NCBI RefSeq assembly: GCF_021129235.1
Contig: NZ_JAJOMA010000014.1
Location: 124,001 to 188,000, forward strand
DNA from: Kineosporia mesophila
Lineage (GTDB): Bacteria; Actinomycetota; Actinomycetes; Actinomycetales; Kineosporiaceae
Direction of reading: 5' to 3'
Length of the DNA: 64,000 nt
Position numbers and translations under genes: made by a program. Positions within the stretch are counted from its first letter, which is position 1. Every line of letters starts with the position of its first letter. Below, in pieces: positions 36,073 through 44,646 of the stretch. The notes beneath the pieces are model-generated. The model did no database searches. It had not been told where the DNA came from and saw only the letters and a list, made by a program, of their open reading frames with translations.

Positions 36073-37337
36073 CCCCGGCCCGTCCCGCAGCCCGGCAGCT
36101 GCGGCGGATGCGGTGGCGCCTGACCCTTCTCTACGCCGCCGTCAGCGCGCTCTCACTGGTCACGCTCCTGGTCATCGCCGCGTACAGCGACGCCCGCTCG
36201 GCCTCGCGCGGTCTCGACGCGGAGATCACCGGACGGGTCCAGGCGCTGTCGCGGGCCGTCTGGATGGATGAGGGCGTGCTGCACCTGGAACCGCTGTCGG
36301 AGGACGAACTGGCGACGGCGTCGGAGGTGACAGCCGTCGTGCAGAAGCCCAGCACCGCCGTCGCCACCCGATGGGTACGCCCCCGGCCGACCGATCTGCT
36401 CCCCCCGGCCGACCGGCTGAACGAGCTGTGGGCGGCGACCGTCCGGGAGCAAGAACCGGTATTGAGGACGATCACGGCACCCGACGGGCGCCGGTTGCGG
36501 TGGGGTGCGGCACCGGTGTGGAACGAGGACGACATCGGCGCCGTCGTCCTGGTCGCCGTCGACCTGACCCCGGGAGAACGCAGCCACACCGAGCTGGTCG
36601 CCTGGCTGTCCGGCGGCTGCACCCTGCTGGTGCTGGCCTCGGCCGGTGCCGGCCACCTGCTGTCCGGACGCAGCATGCGCCCCTCGATGCGGGCGCTGGA
36701 GCAGCAGGAGCAGTTCCTGGCCGAGGCCGCGCACGAACTGCGCACGCCGCTGGCCACCCTTCGCCTGAGCGTGGAGAGCAAGGCCGGCACCCTGGACGCC
36801 CTGCGCCTGGTCGACCATCTCGACCGGCTGGTCGGCGGCCTGCTCAGCCGCGCCCGCATCGACAGCGGCGCCCGGGCCCTGGAGCTGACCCCGCTGCGCC
36901 TGGACCTCCTGGTCGAGCAAGTGGTGGACGAGATGCCCCGGCGGGGCGCGCAGGTGTCGGTCCGGACCGGGCCCAGCGTCGTGCTCGGTGACCCCGACCT
37001 ACTGGCCCAGGCGGTCCGCAATCTGGTGGAGAACGCCCTGCGCCACGGTGCGTCGTCCCCGGTGGAGGTATCGGTCGAGGACGGCCGGGTCTCCGTCCGC
37101 GACCACGGCCCGGGCATCGCGGCCGCAGAACGCGAGACGATCTTCGGCGACCGCGTCACCTGCGGGCGAGGCGGTGACGGCGGGCGCGGCCGCATCGGCG
37201 AGCGCGGCGGCATCGGCGTTGGCCTGGCCATCGTCCGCTGGGTCGCCGAACTGCACGGCGGGCGGGCCTACGTCTCCGCCGTGACCGGTCCGGGGGCCCT
37301 GGTCGAGCTGGAGCTGCCGGTCTTCATCGTCCGCTAA
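36069..37337 (+). CDS. Two-component sensor histidine kinase
   Basis: 422 aa membrane kinase. First transmembrane helix at about 17-39, extracytoplasmic domain to about 175, second helix (GGCTLLVLASAGAGHLL) near 190, then the H-box AEAAHELRTPLA with His222 and an ATPase domain with N-box NLVENALRH, G1 DHGPGI and G2 GIGVGLAIV. No HAMP domain of normal length is obvious. ATG overlaps the regulator stop. Signal unknown; the following secreted glycosidase gene may belong to its regulon. Confidence 0.9.
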   Translation: MTPARPAARQLRRMRWRLTLLYAAVSALSLVTLLVIAAYSDARSASRGLDAEITGRVQALSRAVWMDEGVLHLEPLSEDELATASEVTAVVQKPSTAVATRWVRPRPTDLLPPADRLNELWAATVREQEPVLRTITAPDGRRLRWGAAPVWNEDDIGAVVLVAVDLTPGERSHTELVAWLSGGCTLLVLASAGAGHLLSGRSMRPSMRALEQQEQFLAEAAHELRTPLATLRLSVESKAGTLDALRLVDHLDRLVGGLLSRARIDSGARALELTPLRLDLLVEQVVDEMPRRGAQVSVRTGPSVVLGDPDLLAQAVRNLVENALRHGASSPVEVSVEDGRVSVRDHGPGIAAAERETIFGDRVTCGRGGDGGRGRIGERGGIGVGLAIVRWVAELHGGRAYVSAVTGPGALVELELPVFIVR

Positions 37338-37361
37338 TGGTCCGTTCGCCAGGCTGTCGGT

Positions 37362-38345
37362 ATGAGCCTTGACCTCAGAAAACGACGGACCGCCCGGATC
37401 ACCGGGGTGGTCGCGGTCGCCACGGTGCTCGTCGCGACGGCCGCCGTCACCCGGACCGGGGCCTTCGCCTCCGAACCGGCCGCCTCCGCCAGGCCCGCCG
37501 CCAAGGCGGTGAGCACCGTCGCCCTCGTGCCCGCGCAGGGCGCCCTGCTCGGCCAGTACTACGGCAACGGCACCATCGCCCAGACCACCCAGCGCCTCGG
37601 CATCACCCCGCGCGTACACCTGACCTACTACGACTTCGCGAGCGACGACTGGATCAAGTCGCCGGTCAGCAAGGCGGACTTCGCCGCCGGCCGCATCCCC
37701 CTGGTCAACGTCGAGCCCAACGACGTCGACTTCGACGACATCGTCAACGGCACCTACGACACGATGCTGAAGAAGCGCGCCGACGACGCCAGGGCCCTGG
37801 GCCAGAAGTTCTTCATCGACTTCGCCGCGGAGATGAACGGCGACGAGGGCTGGGGCGAGCACCGGCCCGCCACCTACATCGCCGCCTGGCGCCACATCCA
37901 CGACATCTTCACCGCCCGCGGCGCCACGAACGTGGTCTGGGTCTGGTGCCCGAACAACGAGGACAGCCCGGGCACCCCGGCCGCGATGAAGTACTACCCC
38001 GGCGACCGCTACGTCGACTGGACCGGCATCGACGGCTACAACTGGGGCACCTCCGACCCCGACTTCGAGTGGCAGACCTTCAAGTCCGTCTTCGCCGGCC
38101 TCTACCCCCAGCTGGCGGCGAAGGGCAAGCCGATCATCATCGGCGAGATGGCCTCCGACGAGACCGGTAAGAGCAAGGCCACCTGGATCAACCAGGTCGT
38201 GCCGACCCTGAAGAAGGACTACCCCCTGATCAAGGCCGTCGTCTGGTTCGACATCAAGAAGGAGCGCGACTGGCGGATCAACTCCTCCTCGTCCGCCCTC
38301 ACGGCCTACCGGAACCTGGCCAAGGACCCGTACCTGAACCCCTGA
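37362..38345 (+). CDS. Secreted GH26-like glycoside hydrolase (mannanase-type)
   Basis: 327 aa with a signal peptide (RKRRTARITGVVAVATVLVA, cleavage near AFASEP). The catalytic TIM barrel shows the GH26 pattern: acid/base Glu157 in FAAEMNG, then NVVWVWCPN, YYPGDRYVDWTGIDGYNWG and nucleophile Glu262 in IIIGEMASDE. Family members cleave beta-mannans or mixed-linkage glucans; polymer is unknown. Lies 24 bases after the kinase gene. The 3' end overlaps the convergent MFS gene by 40 bases. Confidence 0.87.
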   Translation: MSLDLRKRRTARITGVVAVATVLVATAAVTRTGAFASEPAASARPAAKAVSTVALVPAQGALLGQYYGNGTIAQTTQRLGITPRVHLTYYDFASDDWIKSPVSKADFAAGRIPLVNVEPNDVDFDDIVNGTYDTMLKKRADDARALGQKFFIDFAAEMNGDEGWGEHRPATYIAAWRHIHDIFTARGATNVVWVWCPNNEDSPGTPAAMKYYPGDRYVDWTGIDGYNWGTSDPDFEWQTFKSVFAGLYPQLAAKGKPIIIGEMASDETGKSKATWINQVVPTLKKDYPLIKAVVWFDIKKERDWRINSSSSALTAYRNLAKDPYLNP

Positions 38346-39508
38346 GCCACCCCGGTCGCGGCGACCAGGAGCACCGCGATCATCGCGAAGGTCCCGGGCA
38401 CCGAGACCTCGGCGCAGCCCCACCCGGCCAGCGCCGTGCCGCCCGAGCTGCCGATGTTGCCCACCGAGGTCACCCAGGTGCTGGCCTCGGTGTGCTCGGG
38501 CGGTGCGGCGATCTGGTCACTGGCGGTGAAAGCCGCGACGAACAACGGTGACACGACCACCGCACTCAGCGTCACGAACGCGGCCACGGACCAGAGGTGC
38601 GGCAGCAGAACACATCCCACCACCAGCGGTAGCCGCACCACCATCAGCGCCGCCAGTTCACGACGCCAGGGCCACGACGACCGTCGCGCACCCCACCACA
38701 GGCCGCCGGCCACCGACACCAGCCCGGCCAGCGCCTCGACAATGCCCGTGACCGAGGGCCGGTGGGCCTGGTCGGCCAGCGCCGCGAGCGCCGTCAGCAT
38801 CGCCCCCAGCACCGCCCCGGCCAGCATCATCACCACCAGGAGCGTGCGGAAGTCGTTCCTGCGCAACGGTCCCAGCCGGCTTCCGGCCGGGCGCCCGGGG
38901 CCGGAGGGCAACGGGACGAACGGCGAGACCACCAGCCCGGCGATCCCGATCGGGATCAGCACGGCGACCGCGGCCACCCCGCACCAGGCCGGCCCCAGGA
39001 TCAGCACCAGCGAGGAGGCAGCCGGCCCGAGGAAGAAGACCACCTCCTCCGCGACGGCGTCGAGCGAGTAGGCGGCCGGCCTCTGCCCCTGTCCGACCGC
39101 CTCCCGCCACTGGGCCCGCATGGAAGGCCCCAGCGACGGCGCACAGAGGCCGCCGGACAGGCAGACCGCGAACCAGGCGCCCCCGTGATCCGTCCCCCGG
39201 GCCCCCATCACCGCCATCACCGCCAGCGCTGACGTGAAAAGGATTCCCACCAGGGGCAGGACGCGACGTTGCCCGTACCGGTCGAGCAGCCGGGCCTGCA
39301 CCGGCATGACCAGGCCACTGACCCCGAAGACCGCCAGCGACGAGGCGGCGACGGCGAACGATCCGGTGGCCTGGGCGATCGTGAACAACAGGCAGAGCGA
39401 GAACAGGGCATAGCCGAAGCGACCGATCAGGGCCAGGGAGAAGACGCGCACCAGGCGTCGGTCCCGCAGCACCGCACGGTAGGCCCCGGCACGAGAAGTG
39501 CCGAGCAT
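38306..39508 (-). CDS. MFS transporter
   Basis: 400 aa with about 12 hydrophobic helices. The loop between helices 2 and 3 reads ARLLDRYGQRRVLP, a variant of the MFS D-R-x-G-R-R motif; a second basic motif is not clear. Looks like an exporter of the drug-efflux kind seen as single genes in actinobacteria; substrate unknown. Monocistronic, overlapping the convergent GH26 gene. Confidence 0.83.
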   Translation of the reverse strand: MLGTSRAGAYRAVLRDRRLVRVFSLALIGRFGYALFSLCLLFTIAQATGSFAVAASSLAVFGVSGLVMPVQARLLDRYGQRRVLPLVGILFTSALAVMAVMGARGTDHGGAWFAVCLSGGLCAPSLGPSMRAQWREAVGQGQRPAAYSLDAVAEEVVFFLGPAASSLVLILGPAWCGVAAVAVLIPIGIAGLVVSPFVPLPSGPGRPAGSRLGPLRRNDFRTLLVVMMLAGAVLGAMLTALAALADQAHRPSVTGIVEALAGLVSVAGGLWWGARRSSWPWRRELAALMVVRLPLVVGCVLLPHLWSVAAFVTLSAVVVSPLFVAAFTASDQIAAPPEHTEASTWVTSVGNIGSSGGTALAGWGCAEVSVPGTFAMIAVLLVAATGVAQGFRYGSLARFR

Positions 39509-39618
39509 GAAGGAGTCCTAGATAGACAGGGAAGGGGCCAACGTGTGCCCGAGGGGCACCGGCCGCTGTCTAGGGCTCGATCGACGACATATCCAGAAGA
39601 CTACCCCAGCGCCTTGTT

Positions 39619-39731
39619 CGTGATCATGCACATCCCCCCAGCCTTCGGCCGGGAGGTGCCCCCACTCCCCGGCGTTCCAGAAATCCTCGTCAGACAGTTC
39701 TAGAACACTGGGGAGGTTTTGCATGATCACG
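39619..39731. repeat. Long inverted-repeat element with CGTGATCATGCA ends
   Basis: Perfect 12-base terminal inverted repeats (39619-39630 and 39720-39731), extended imperfectly by CCCCAG/CTGGGG. The inside holds a GCCTTCGGC hairpin and a GTTCTAGAAC palindrome (39697-39706). It sits between the MFS start and the alarmone-synthetase stop. The termini match the palindrome at 22178, so it looks like a member of that family carrying an insert, or a small non-autonomous element. Confidence 0.5.
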
Positions 39732-39752
39732 AGAGAAGAGGTGAGGGGTCGG

Positions 39753-40541
39753 CTAGGGGCGGTGGTAGTGCCCGCCGCCCGGGAAGAGGGCCCACAGTTG
39801 CCGTAGGAGGTCCTCGTCGATGTCCGGCACCGTGCCCGCCACCAGGTCGGTGGGCCGGGCCGGGCCGCGCACGTGGGTGTGCAGTTGCTCCATCCGGCGG
39901 TCCATCTCGCCGGCCGTACCCGCGGCCTCGGTGAGTTCCTCCACCAGGTGCTCGGGCACCTCGCCGTCGTACTTGTAGAAGATCTTGTGTTCCAGGCTGG
40001 CCCAGAAGTCCATGGCGATGGTGCGGATCTGCACCTCGACGATGACCGGCACCGGCCCGGTCGACAGGAACACCGGGATCTCGATGATCGCGTGCAGGCT
40101 CTTGTAGCCGTTCGGCTTCGGATGCGCGATGTAGTCCTTGATCTCGACCACCCGTACGTCGGTCTGCGAGGTCAGGGCCTCCAGCAGCCGGTAGGTGTCG
40201 GCGATGAACGAGCAGGTGATGCGGACGCCCGCGATGTCGGTGATGTTCTCGCGGATCGCCGGCAGGGTGGGCTCGACGCCCTTTCGCACCACCTTGCGCA
40301 GGATGCTCTCGGGTGACTTCACCCGGGAGCTCACGTGCTCGATCGGGTTGTACTGCTGCAGGTAGAGAAACTCCTCCCGCAGGACGGTCACCTTGGTGAG
40401 CACCTCGTCCACCGCAAAGCGGTACTCCATGATGAAACGGGTGAAATCCCGCTGTATCCCCCGGGCGAAGGCGACCATGTCCGGGTCGGGCGGGGTCAGA
40501 CCCCGCAGAACCGGCAGGTTGTCCTCCGGTATGCCCTCCAC
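39753..40541 (-). CDS. Small alarmone synthetase (RelA/SpoT domain, RelQ/RelP-type)
   Basis: 262 aa with only a RelA/SpoT synthetase domain and no HD hydrolase or TGS/ACT regions. Synthesises (p)ppGpp from ATP and GDP/GTP. Seen are SSRVKSPESILRKV, DIAGVRITCSFIADTYRL, the GTP-site HPKPNGYKSLHAIIE and VEVQIRTIAMDFWASLEHKIFYK with the catalytic Glu of EVQ. Length is typical. Preceded by a terminator hairpin of the next gene, so it has its own promoter in the 80-base gap. Confidence 0.9.
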   Translation of the reverse strand: MEGIPEDNLPVLRGLTPPDPDMVAFARGIQRDFTRFIMEYRFAVDEVLTKVTVLREEFLYLQQYNPIEHVSSRVKSPESILRKVVRKGVEPTLPAIRENITDIAGVRITCSFIADTYRLLEALTSQTDVRVVEIKDYIAHPKPNGYKSLHAIIEIPVFLSTGPVPVIVEVQIRTIAMDFWASLEHKIFYKYDGEVPEHLVEELTEAAGTAGEMDRRMEQLHTHVRGPARPTDLVAGTVPDIDEDLLRQLWALFPGGGHYHRP

Positions 40542-40561
40542 TGCCCTGACCTCCGTCGATC

Positions 40562-40594
40562 GCGCTCGGTGACTCCAGAATAGTCACCGAGCGC
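40562..40594 (-). terminator. Terminator of the Tat-exported protein gene
   Basis: Perfect 13-base arms GCGCTCGGTGACT / AGTCACCGAGCGC with a 7-base loop, 27 bases after the stop of the upstream minus-strand gene. Confidence 0.75.
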
Positions 40595-40620
40595 AACCAT
40601 TGCCCGGCCGGGGCGCACGA

Positions 40621-41892
40621 TCAGAGCCGGAACGGGTTCCAGCCCTTCGCCGCCATCAGGAACCAGGCCGTCGCCCCGGTGTGCAGACTGGCGTAGTAGA
40701 GATCGCCGAATCCGGTGTCCAGACCGTCGCTGGAGGCGGCCGGGATACCCCGACCGTCACCGTTGGCGGTGGTCTCCTGGGCCTTCTGGATGTTCCACAG
40801 CAGCCACGCGGCCAGACGTGCGTCACCGCGCGCACCCCGCGCCCGTAGGGCCAGGGCCGTCTGCCCGGTGCCCTCCAGCCAGACCTTGCTGACGTCGGTG
40901 CTGCTGTAACTGACCCCCGAGACGCCCGCGTCCGTCGCCGGCAGGTTCTCCAGCGTCCAGTCCACGGCCCGGCCGTACCGGTGGTCGAGGGTGGCCAGGT
41001 AGGCCCAGGTCTGCACGTCTTCCGGAATCGGGTTGCGGTTCGTGGTGACGCCGTCCGGATCGGTACCGGTCCAGACGTGCCCGCTCGCGGGGTCCTGCAT
41101 CGCCGCGACGAACGAGAACGCGAGCCGCGCCCGTGTGCGCCACACCTTCTGCCCGGTCAGCTGCGCGATCATGGTGAAGAACGCGCCGACGTCGATGTTG
41201 TGCTCGGTGGCCTTGAAGGTGTTCGGCTGGTCGTCGGCGGTACGGCCACCGGTGTAGCCGTAGGGGGCGCGCTCGACGTCGGAGGTCTTGTCCTGGATCC
41301 ACTGAGCCTCCAGCAGAGCACCTTCCAGGAACCGCTTCTTACCGGTGCGGTCGTAGAGGTGGGCGAAGGCCATGCCCACCCAGGCCTGGTTGCCGGTGTA
41401 CGCGGCCGGAGAGCCGATGTCCAGGCTGCCGTTCAGCGTGAAGAAGGAGTCCGGCTGGTAGGAGGCGCGGGTGCGCCCGTCACCGATCGGGTCGTTCGCC
41501 TGGGCGTAGAGCAGCGTGTCGCCCAGCAGCACAGCCCGGTTCAGGTCGTCCTTCGTGCCGCTCGCCAGCCAGGCCATGATCACCAGGGCGTCGTCGTAGG
41601 CGAACGAGGCGACGAAGTCCCAGGTCGGGGTCTGGAAGAAGCCACCCGTGTAGCTGCGCGGCACCCGCAGGGCGGTACCCGAGCCGAACTCGTCGAACTT
41701 CGCCGACAAGAACGAGTAGGCCCTGCGAACCGATGATTTCGAGGCGCCCTGCACCCATTCCCCGGCCTTCGAGGGCGGGGCGACGGCAGCGGACGCGAGA
41801 GCCGGGTGGGCGATTCCGGCCAGCAGGGCGGCGGCGGTGCCGCCGAGGCCGGCCAGCAGCATCTGGCGGCGGGAGGCGAGGTGAGACAGCAC
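40621..41892 (-). CDS. Tat-exported (alpha/alpha)-barrel glycosidase-like protein
   Basis: 423 aa. A twin-arginine signal (SRRQMLLAGLGGTAAALLAG, about 7-26) predicts export in folded form. The mature part shows repeated helical segments with aromatic motifs (YTGGFFQTPTWDFVASFAYDDAL, YTGNQAWVGMAFAHLYDRTG, KATEHNIDVGAFFTMIAQLTG, YYASLHTGATAWFLMAAKGWNPF), typical of six-hairpin glycosidases; EHNID may hold a catalytic acid. I cannot name the GH family. It lies downstream of the GH20/ABC operon and probably helps trim a polysaccharide outside the cell. Confidence 0.65.
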   Translation of the reverse strand: MLSHLASRRQMLLAGLGGTAAALLAGIAHPALASAAVAPPSKAGEWVQGASKSSVRRAYSFLSAKFDEFGSGTALRVPRSYTGGFFQTPTWDFVASFAYDDALVIMAWLASGTKDDLNRAVLLGDTLLYAQANDPIGDGRTRASYQPDSFFTLNGSLDIGSPAAYTGNQAWVGMAFAHLYDRTGKKRFLEGALLEAQWIQDKTSDVERAPYGYTGGRTADDQPNTFKATEHNIDVGAFFTMIAQLTGQKVWRTRARLAFSFVAAMQDPASGHVWTGTDPDGVTTNRNPIPEDVQTWAYLATLDHRYGRAVDWTLENLPATDAGVSGVSYSSTDVSKVWLEGTGQTALALRARGARGDARLAAWLLWNIQKAQETTANGDGRGIPAASSDGLDTGFGDLYYASLHTGATAWFLMAAKGWNPFRL

Positions 41893-42007
41893 GAGGGTTC
41901 ACCTTTCGGGGGTGGCCGGCGTCATATTGAGGACGTACCGGCACAGTGGGAGGGGCACGCACCAGTGGTGCGGGCGCGGCAGAACCGTGCCCGACCGGTC
42001 CGGGGAC

Positions 42008-42067
42008 GCGGTCAGGCACGGTCGGGCGCGGTCAGGCGCGGTCAGGCGCGGTCAGGCGCGGTCAGGC
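42008..42067. repeat. Tandem repeat, 10-bp unit GCGGTCAGGC x6
   Basis: Six units, five identical and the second diverged (ACGGTCGGGC). It lies directly before a second array with a 16-bp unit, in the 315-base gap between the GH20 stop and the Tat-protein start. Confidence 0.8.
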
Positions 42068-42080
42068 ACAGGCACAGGCC

Positions 42081-42208
42081 CAGGTGCAGCGCAGCTCAGG
42101 TGCAGCGCGGCTCAGGTGCAGCGCGGCTCAGGTGCAGCGCGGCTCAGGTGCAGCGCGGCTCAGGTGCAGCGCGGCTCAGGTGCAGCGCGGCCCAAGGGCA
42201 GCGCGGCT
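42081..42208. repeat. Tandem repeat, 16-bp unit CAGGTGCAGCGCGGCT x8
   Basis: Eight contiguous units; units 2-6 are identical, 1 and 7 differ by one base and 8 by two or three. The last base is the first base of the GH20 stop codon (complement). No spacers, so not a CRISPR. The rest of the gap (41893-42007) shows no gene and presumably has the Tat-protein promoter. Confidence 0.85.
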
Positions 42209-43818
42209 CAGGCCTCCGCGATGTTCGCCACCAGCTCGGCGATGTGCGCGGCCCGGGCCTCGCGGGTGGAGGGCCGTCCCGGAATGCCCGGCCGGCTCTG
42301 CCAGGGACGGGGCCCCTCGGGTGACCGGTACTCCACCCCCACGGCGTCCAGACGCAGCCGGTGGTGCTCCAGACGCCGCTCGAAGTCGGCGAAGTCGCGC
42401 TCCGCCGGGCTCCACAGTGCCTCGGCCACCGCGCACAGGCGCGGGTAGGCGAAGAAGTCCACGGTGCGCGGGCTGTCCATGTGCTCGGTCCAGATGTTCG
42501 CCTGGCCGCCGAGCACGTGCCTGGCCTCGTCGGGTGTCAGCTGCGCCGGCACCGGCTCGAACCTGTACACGTCCTCGATCGTCAGGGGGATGGAGACCGG
42601 GATCGGCTCGCCGGGCAGCTCGGACTGACGGTAGTCGAGATAGACCATGTCGTCCGGGCAGGCGACCACGTCGTGCCCGCGCCGGGCGGCCGTGACCGCA
42701 CCGGCCAGGCCCCGCCAGGAGGCCACGGTCGCGCCGGGAGCCATGTCGCCCTCGAGGATCTCGTCCCATCCGAACAGCCGGCGCCCGGCCTTGGTGAGGT
42801 GGTCGTCCAGCCGCCGCATGAACCAGGTCTGCAGGCCGGCCTCGTCGATGATGCCCAGCTCGGCCATGCGTTCCTGGGTGCGCGGGTCGGACTCCCACTG
42901 CTCGCGCGGGCACTCGTCACCGCCGACCCCGATGAACGTGGAGGGGAAGAGCTCCAGCACCTCGTCGAGCACGTTCGTGAAGAACTCGACCGTCGACTCC
43001 TCGAGGTTCAGCACGTTCGGGTTGATGCCCCAGCGCGGCCACACGTCGAGATGCCCCTGGTGCACGCCCAGTTCGGGGTAGGCCGCCAGCGCCGCCTGCA
43101 CGTGGCCGGGGGTCTCGATCTCCGGCACCACGGTGATGAAGCGCTCCGCGGCGTAGGCGACGATCTCACGGATGTCGTCCTGCGTGTAGAAGCCGCCGTG
43201 CGGGCGCCCGTCGTTCGGGGCGTCCGGGCCGGCACCGACCTGCGACTCGTGCCGCCAGCCCCCGACCTCGGTGAGACGGGGGTAGCGCTTGATCTCGATG
43301 CGCCAGCCCTGGTCTTCGGTCAGGTGGAAGTGCAGCGTGTTCAGCCGGTGCATCGCCATCAGGTCGATGAACCGCAGCACGTCGTGCTTGGGCATGAAAT
43401 GCCGTGCCACGTCGAGCATCACGCCCCGCCAGCCGAACCGCGGGGCGTCGGTCACGGTGACGGCCGGGACCTCCCACCGGGCGGAGGCCACGCGGCCGCG
43501 CCGGAACACCGCGGGCGGCAGCAACTGCAACAGGGCCTGGGCCCCGTAGAACACGCCCGCGGGACCGCCACCGGCGATCCTCACCCCACCGGAGGTGACC
43601 GTGAGCCGAAAGGCCTCGGCGCCCAGGTCGTCCTCGATTTGCAGCTGGATGCCACCGCTCGCCCCCTCGCGCAACGGCAACCCGGTGGCCGGGCGCAGCG
43701 CGCCCTGCAACCAGGTCAGAACCCCCTCGAGCGCCGGCGGCGCCGACAGCGTTGTTTCCCGATCGAGGACGAAACTGCCCTCACCGGCGACGGATTCAAC
43801 TGGACGGGGAACGAGCAC
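42208..43818 (-). CDS. Beta-N-acetylhexosaminidase (GH20)
   Basis: 536 aa, releases terminal GlcNAc/GalNAc. An N-terminal alpha/beta domain (about 1-120) precedes the TIM barrel: FGWRGVMLDVARHFMP, LHFHLTEDQGWRIEIK, and the catalytic pair Asp301-Glu302 in GVGGDECPREQW. The C-terminal half has GWDEILEG and GGQANIWTEHM. No signal peptide, so it should act in the cytoplasm on imported oligosaccharides, consistent with its place 3 bases after the sugar ABC permease. Its stop codon abuts the 16-bp repeats. Confidence 0.93.
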   Translation of the reverse strand: MLVPRPVESVAGEGSFVLDRETTLSAPPALEGVLTWLQGALRPATGLPLREGASGGIQLQIEDDLGAEAFRLTVTSGGVRIAGGGPAGVFYGAQALLQLLPPAVFRRGRVASARWEVPAVTVTDAPRFGWRGVMLDVARHFMPKHDVLRFIDLMAMHRLNTLHFHLTEDQGWRIEIKRYPRLTEVGGWRHESQVGAGPDAPNDGRPHGGFYTQDDIREIVAYAAERFITVVPEIETPGHVQAALAAYPELGVHQGHLDVWPRWGINPNVLNLEESTVEFFTNVLDEVLELFPSTFIGVGGDECPREQWESDPRTQERMAELGIIDEAGLQTWFMRRLDDHLTKAGRRLFGWDEILEGDMAPGATVASWRGLAGAVTAARRGHDVVACPDDMVYLDYRQSELPGEPIPVSIPLTIEDVYRFEPVPAQLTPDEARHVLGGQANIWTEHMDSPRTVDFFAYPRLCAVAEALWSPAERDFADFERRLEHHRLRLDAVGVEYRSPEGPRPWQSRPGIPGRPSTREARAAHIAELVANIAEA

Positions 43819-43821
43819 GGA

Positions 43822-44646
43822 TCAGCCCTTCACTGCACCGGCGGACATACCGGCGACGAGGTTGCGCTGGACGATGAGGAAGAAGACCACGACGGGCAGC
43901 GAGAACAGCACGGACGCCGCCATCTGGCCGCCGTAGTCGGTGCCGGTGACCGGGTTCGTGAAGGAGGCCAGCCAGACCGGGAGCGTGTAGTGGCTCTGGT
44001 CCTGCATGAACGTGTAGGCGACCAGGTAGTCGTTCCAGGCCGCGATGAACGCGAAGATGCTGGTGGCGATCACGCCCGGCGCGACCAGCGGGAACAGCAC
44101 GCTGAACAGGATCCGCCAGGTACCGGCCCCGTCGCAGCGGGCGGCCTCCTCGATCTCCACCGGGATGGCGATGAAGAACCCGCGCATCACCCAGATCGAG
44201 AACGGCAGCGTGGTGGCCAGGTACGCCAGGATCAGCCCGTAGTAGGTGCCCAGCAGGTTGGCGCTGTTGAACAACGCGAACATCGGGATCAGCAGGGCGG
44301 TGCCGGGCAGCATCTGCACCGCCAGGATCACCACCATGATGATCCGGCGACCGGAGAACCGGAACCGCGAGAGGGCCGCGGCCGCGAAGATTCCCACGAC
44401 GATGGCCAGCACCACGGTGGCGGCCACCACCATCACGCTGTTGCGCAGGTTGATCAGGAAGTTGTCCTGCGTGACCGCGGTGACGAAGTTGTCCAGCGTC
44501 GGGCTCGTCGGCAGGAAGTGCGGTGTGGTGGACAGCAGTTCCGGACGCGGCTTGAAAGCGCTGTTGATCATCCAGTAGACCGGGAAGACCCAGACCAGAC
44601 AGAAGACCGCGGCCAGGGTGTTGGGGATCCAGCTGCGCCGCCTCAC
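43822..44646 (-). CDS. Carbohydrate ABC transporter permease (MalG/DasC-like)
   Basis: 274 aa, six predicted helices. The EAA coupling loop reads PVEIEEAARCDGAGTWRILFSVLFPLVAPG (in parts), the CUT1 family consensus. ATG overlaps the stop of the partner permease by 4 bases. Neighbouring GH20 and ROK genes suggest N-acetylglucosamine or chitobiose as cargo. Confidence 0.9.
   Translation of the reverse strand: MRRRSWIPNTLAAVFCLVWVFPVYWMINSAFKPRPELLSTTPHFLPTSPTLDNFVTAVTQDNFLINLRNSVMVVAATVVLAIVVGIFAAAALSRFRFSGRRIIMVVILAVQMLPGTALLIPMFALFNSANLLGTYYGLILAYLATTLPFSIWVMRGFFIAIPVEIEEAARCDGAGTWRILFSVLFPLVAPGVIATSIFAFIAAWNDYLVAYTFMQDQSHYTLPVWLASFTNPVTGTDYGGQMAASVLFSLPVVVFFLIVQRNLVAGMSAGAVKG

Noticed and set aside
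42081-42208. Possible CRISPR array.
   Set aside because: Units are 16 bases and directly contiguous, with no spacers and no cas genes nearby.
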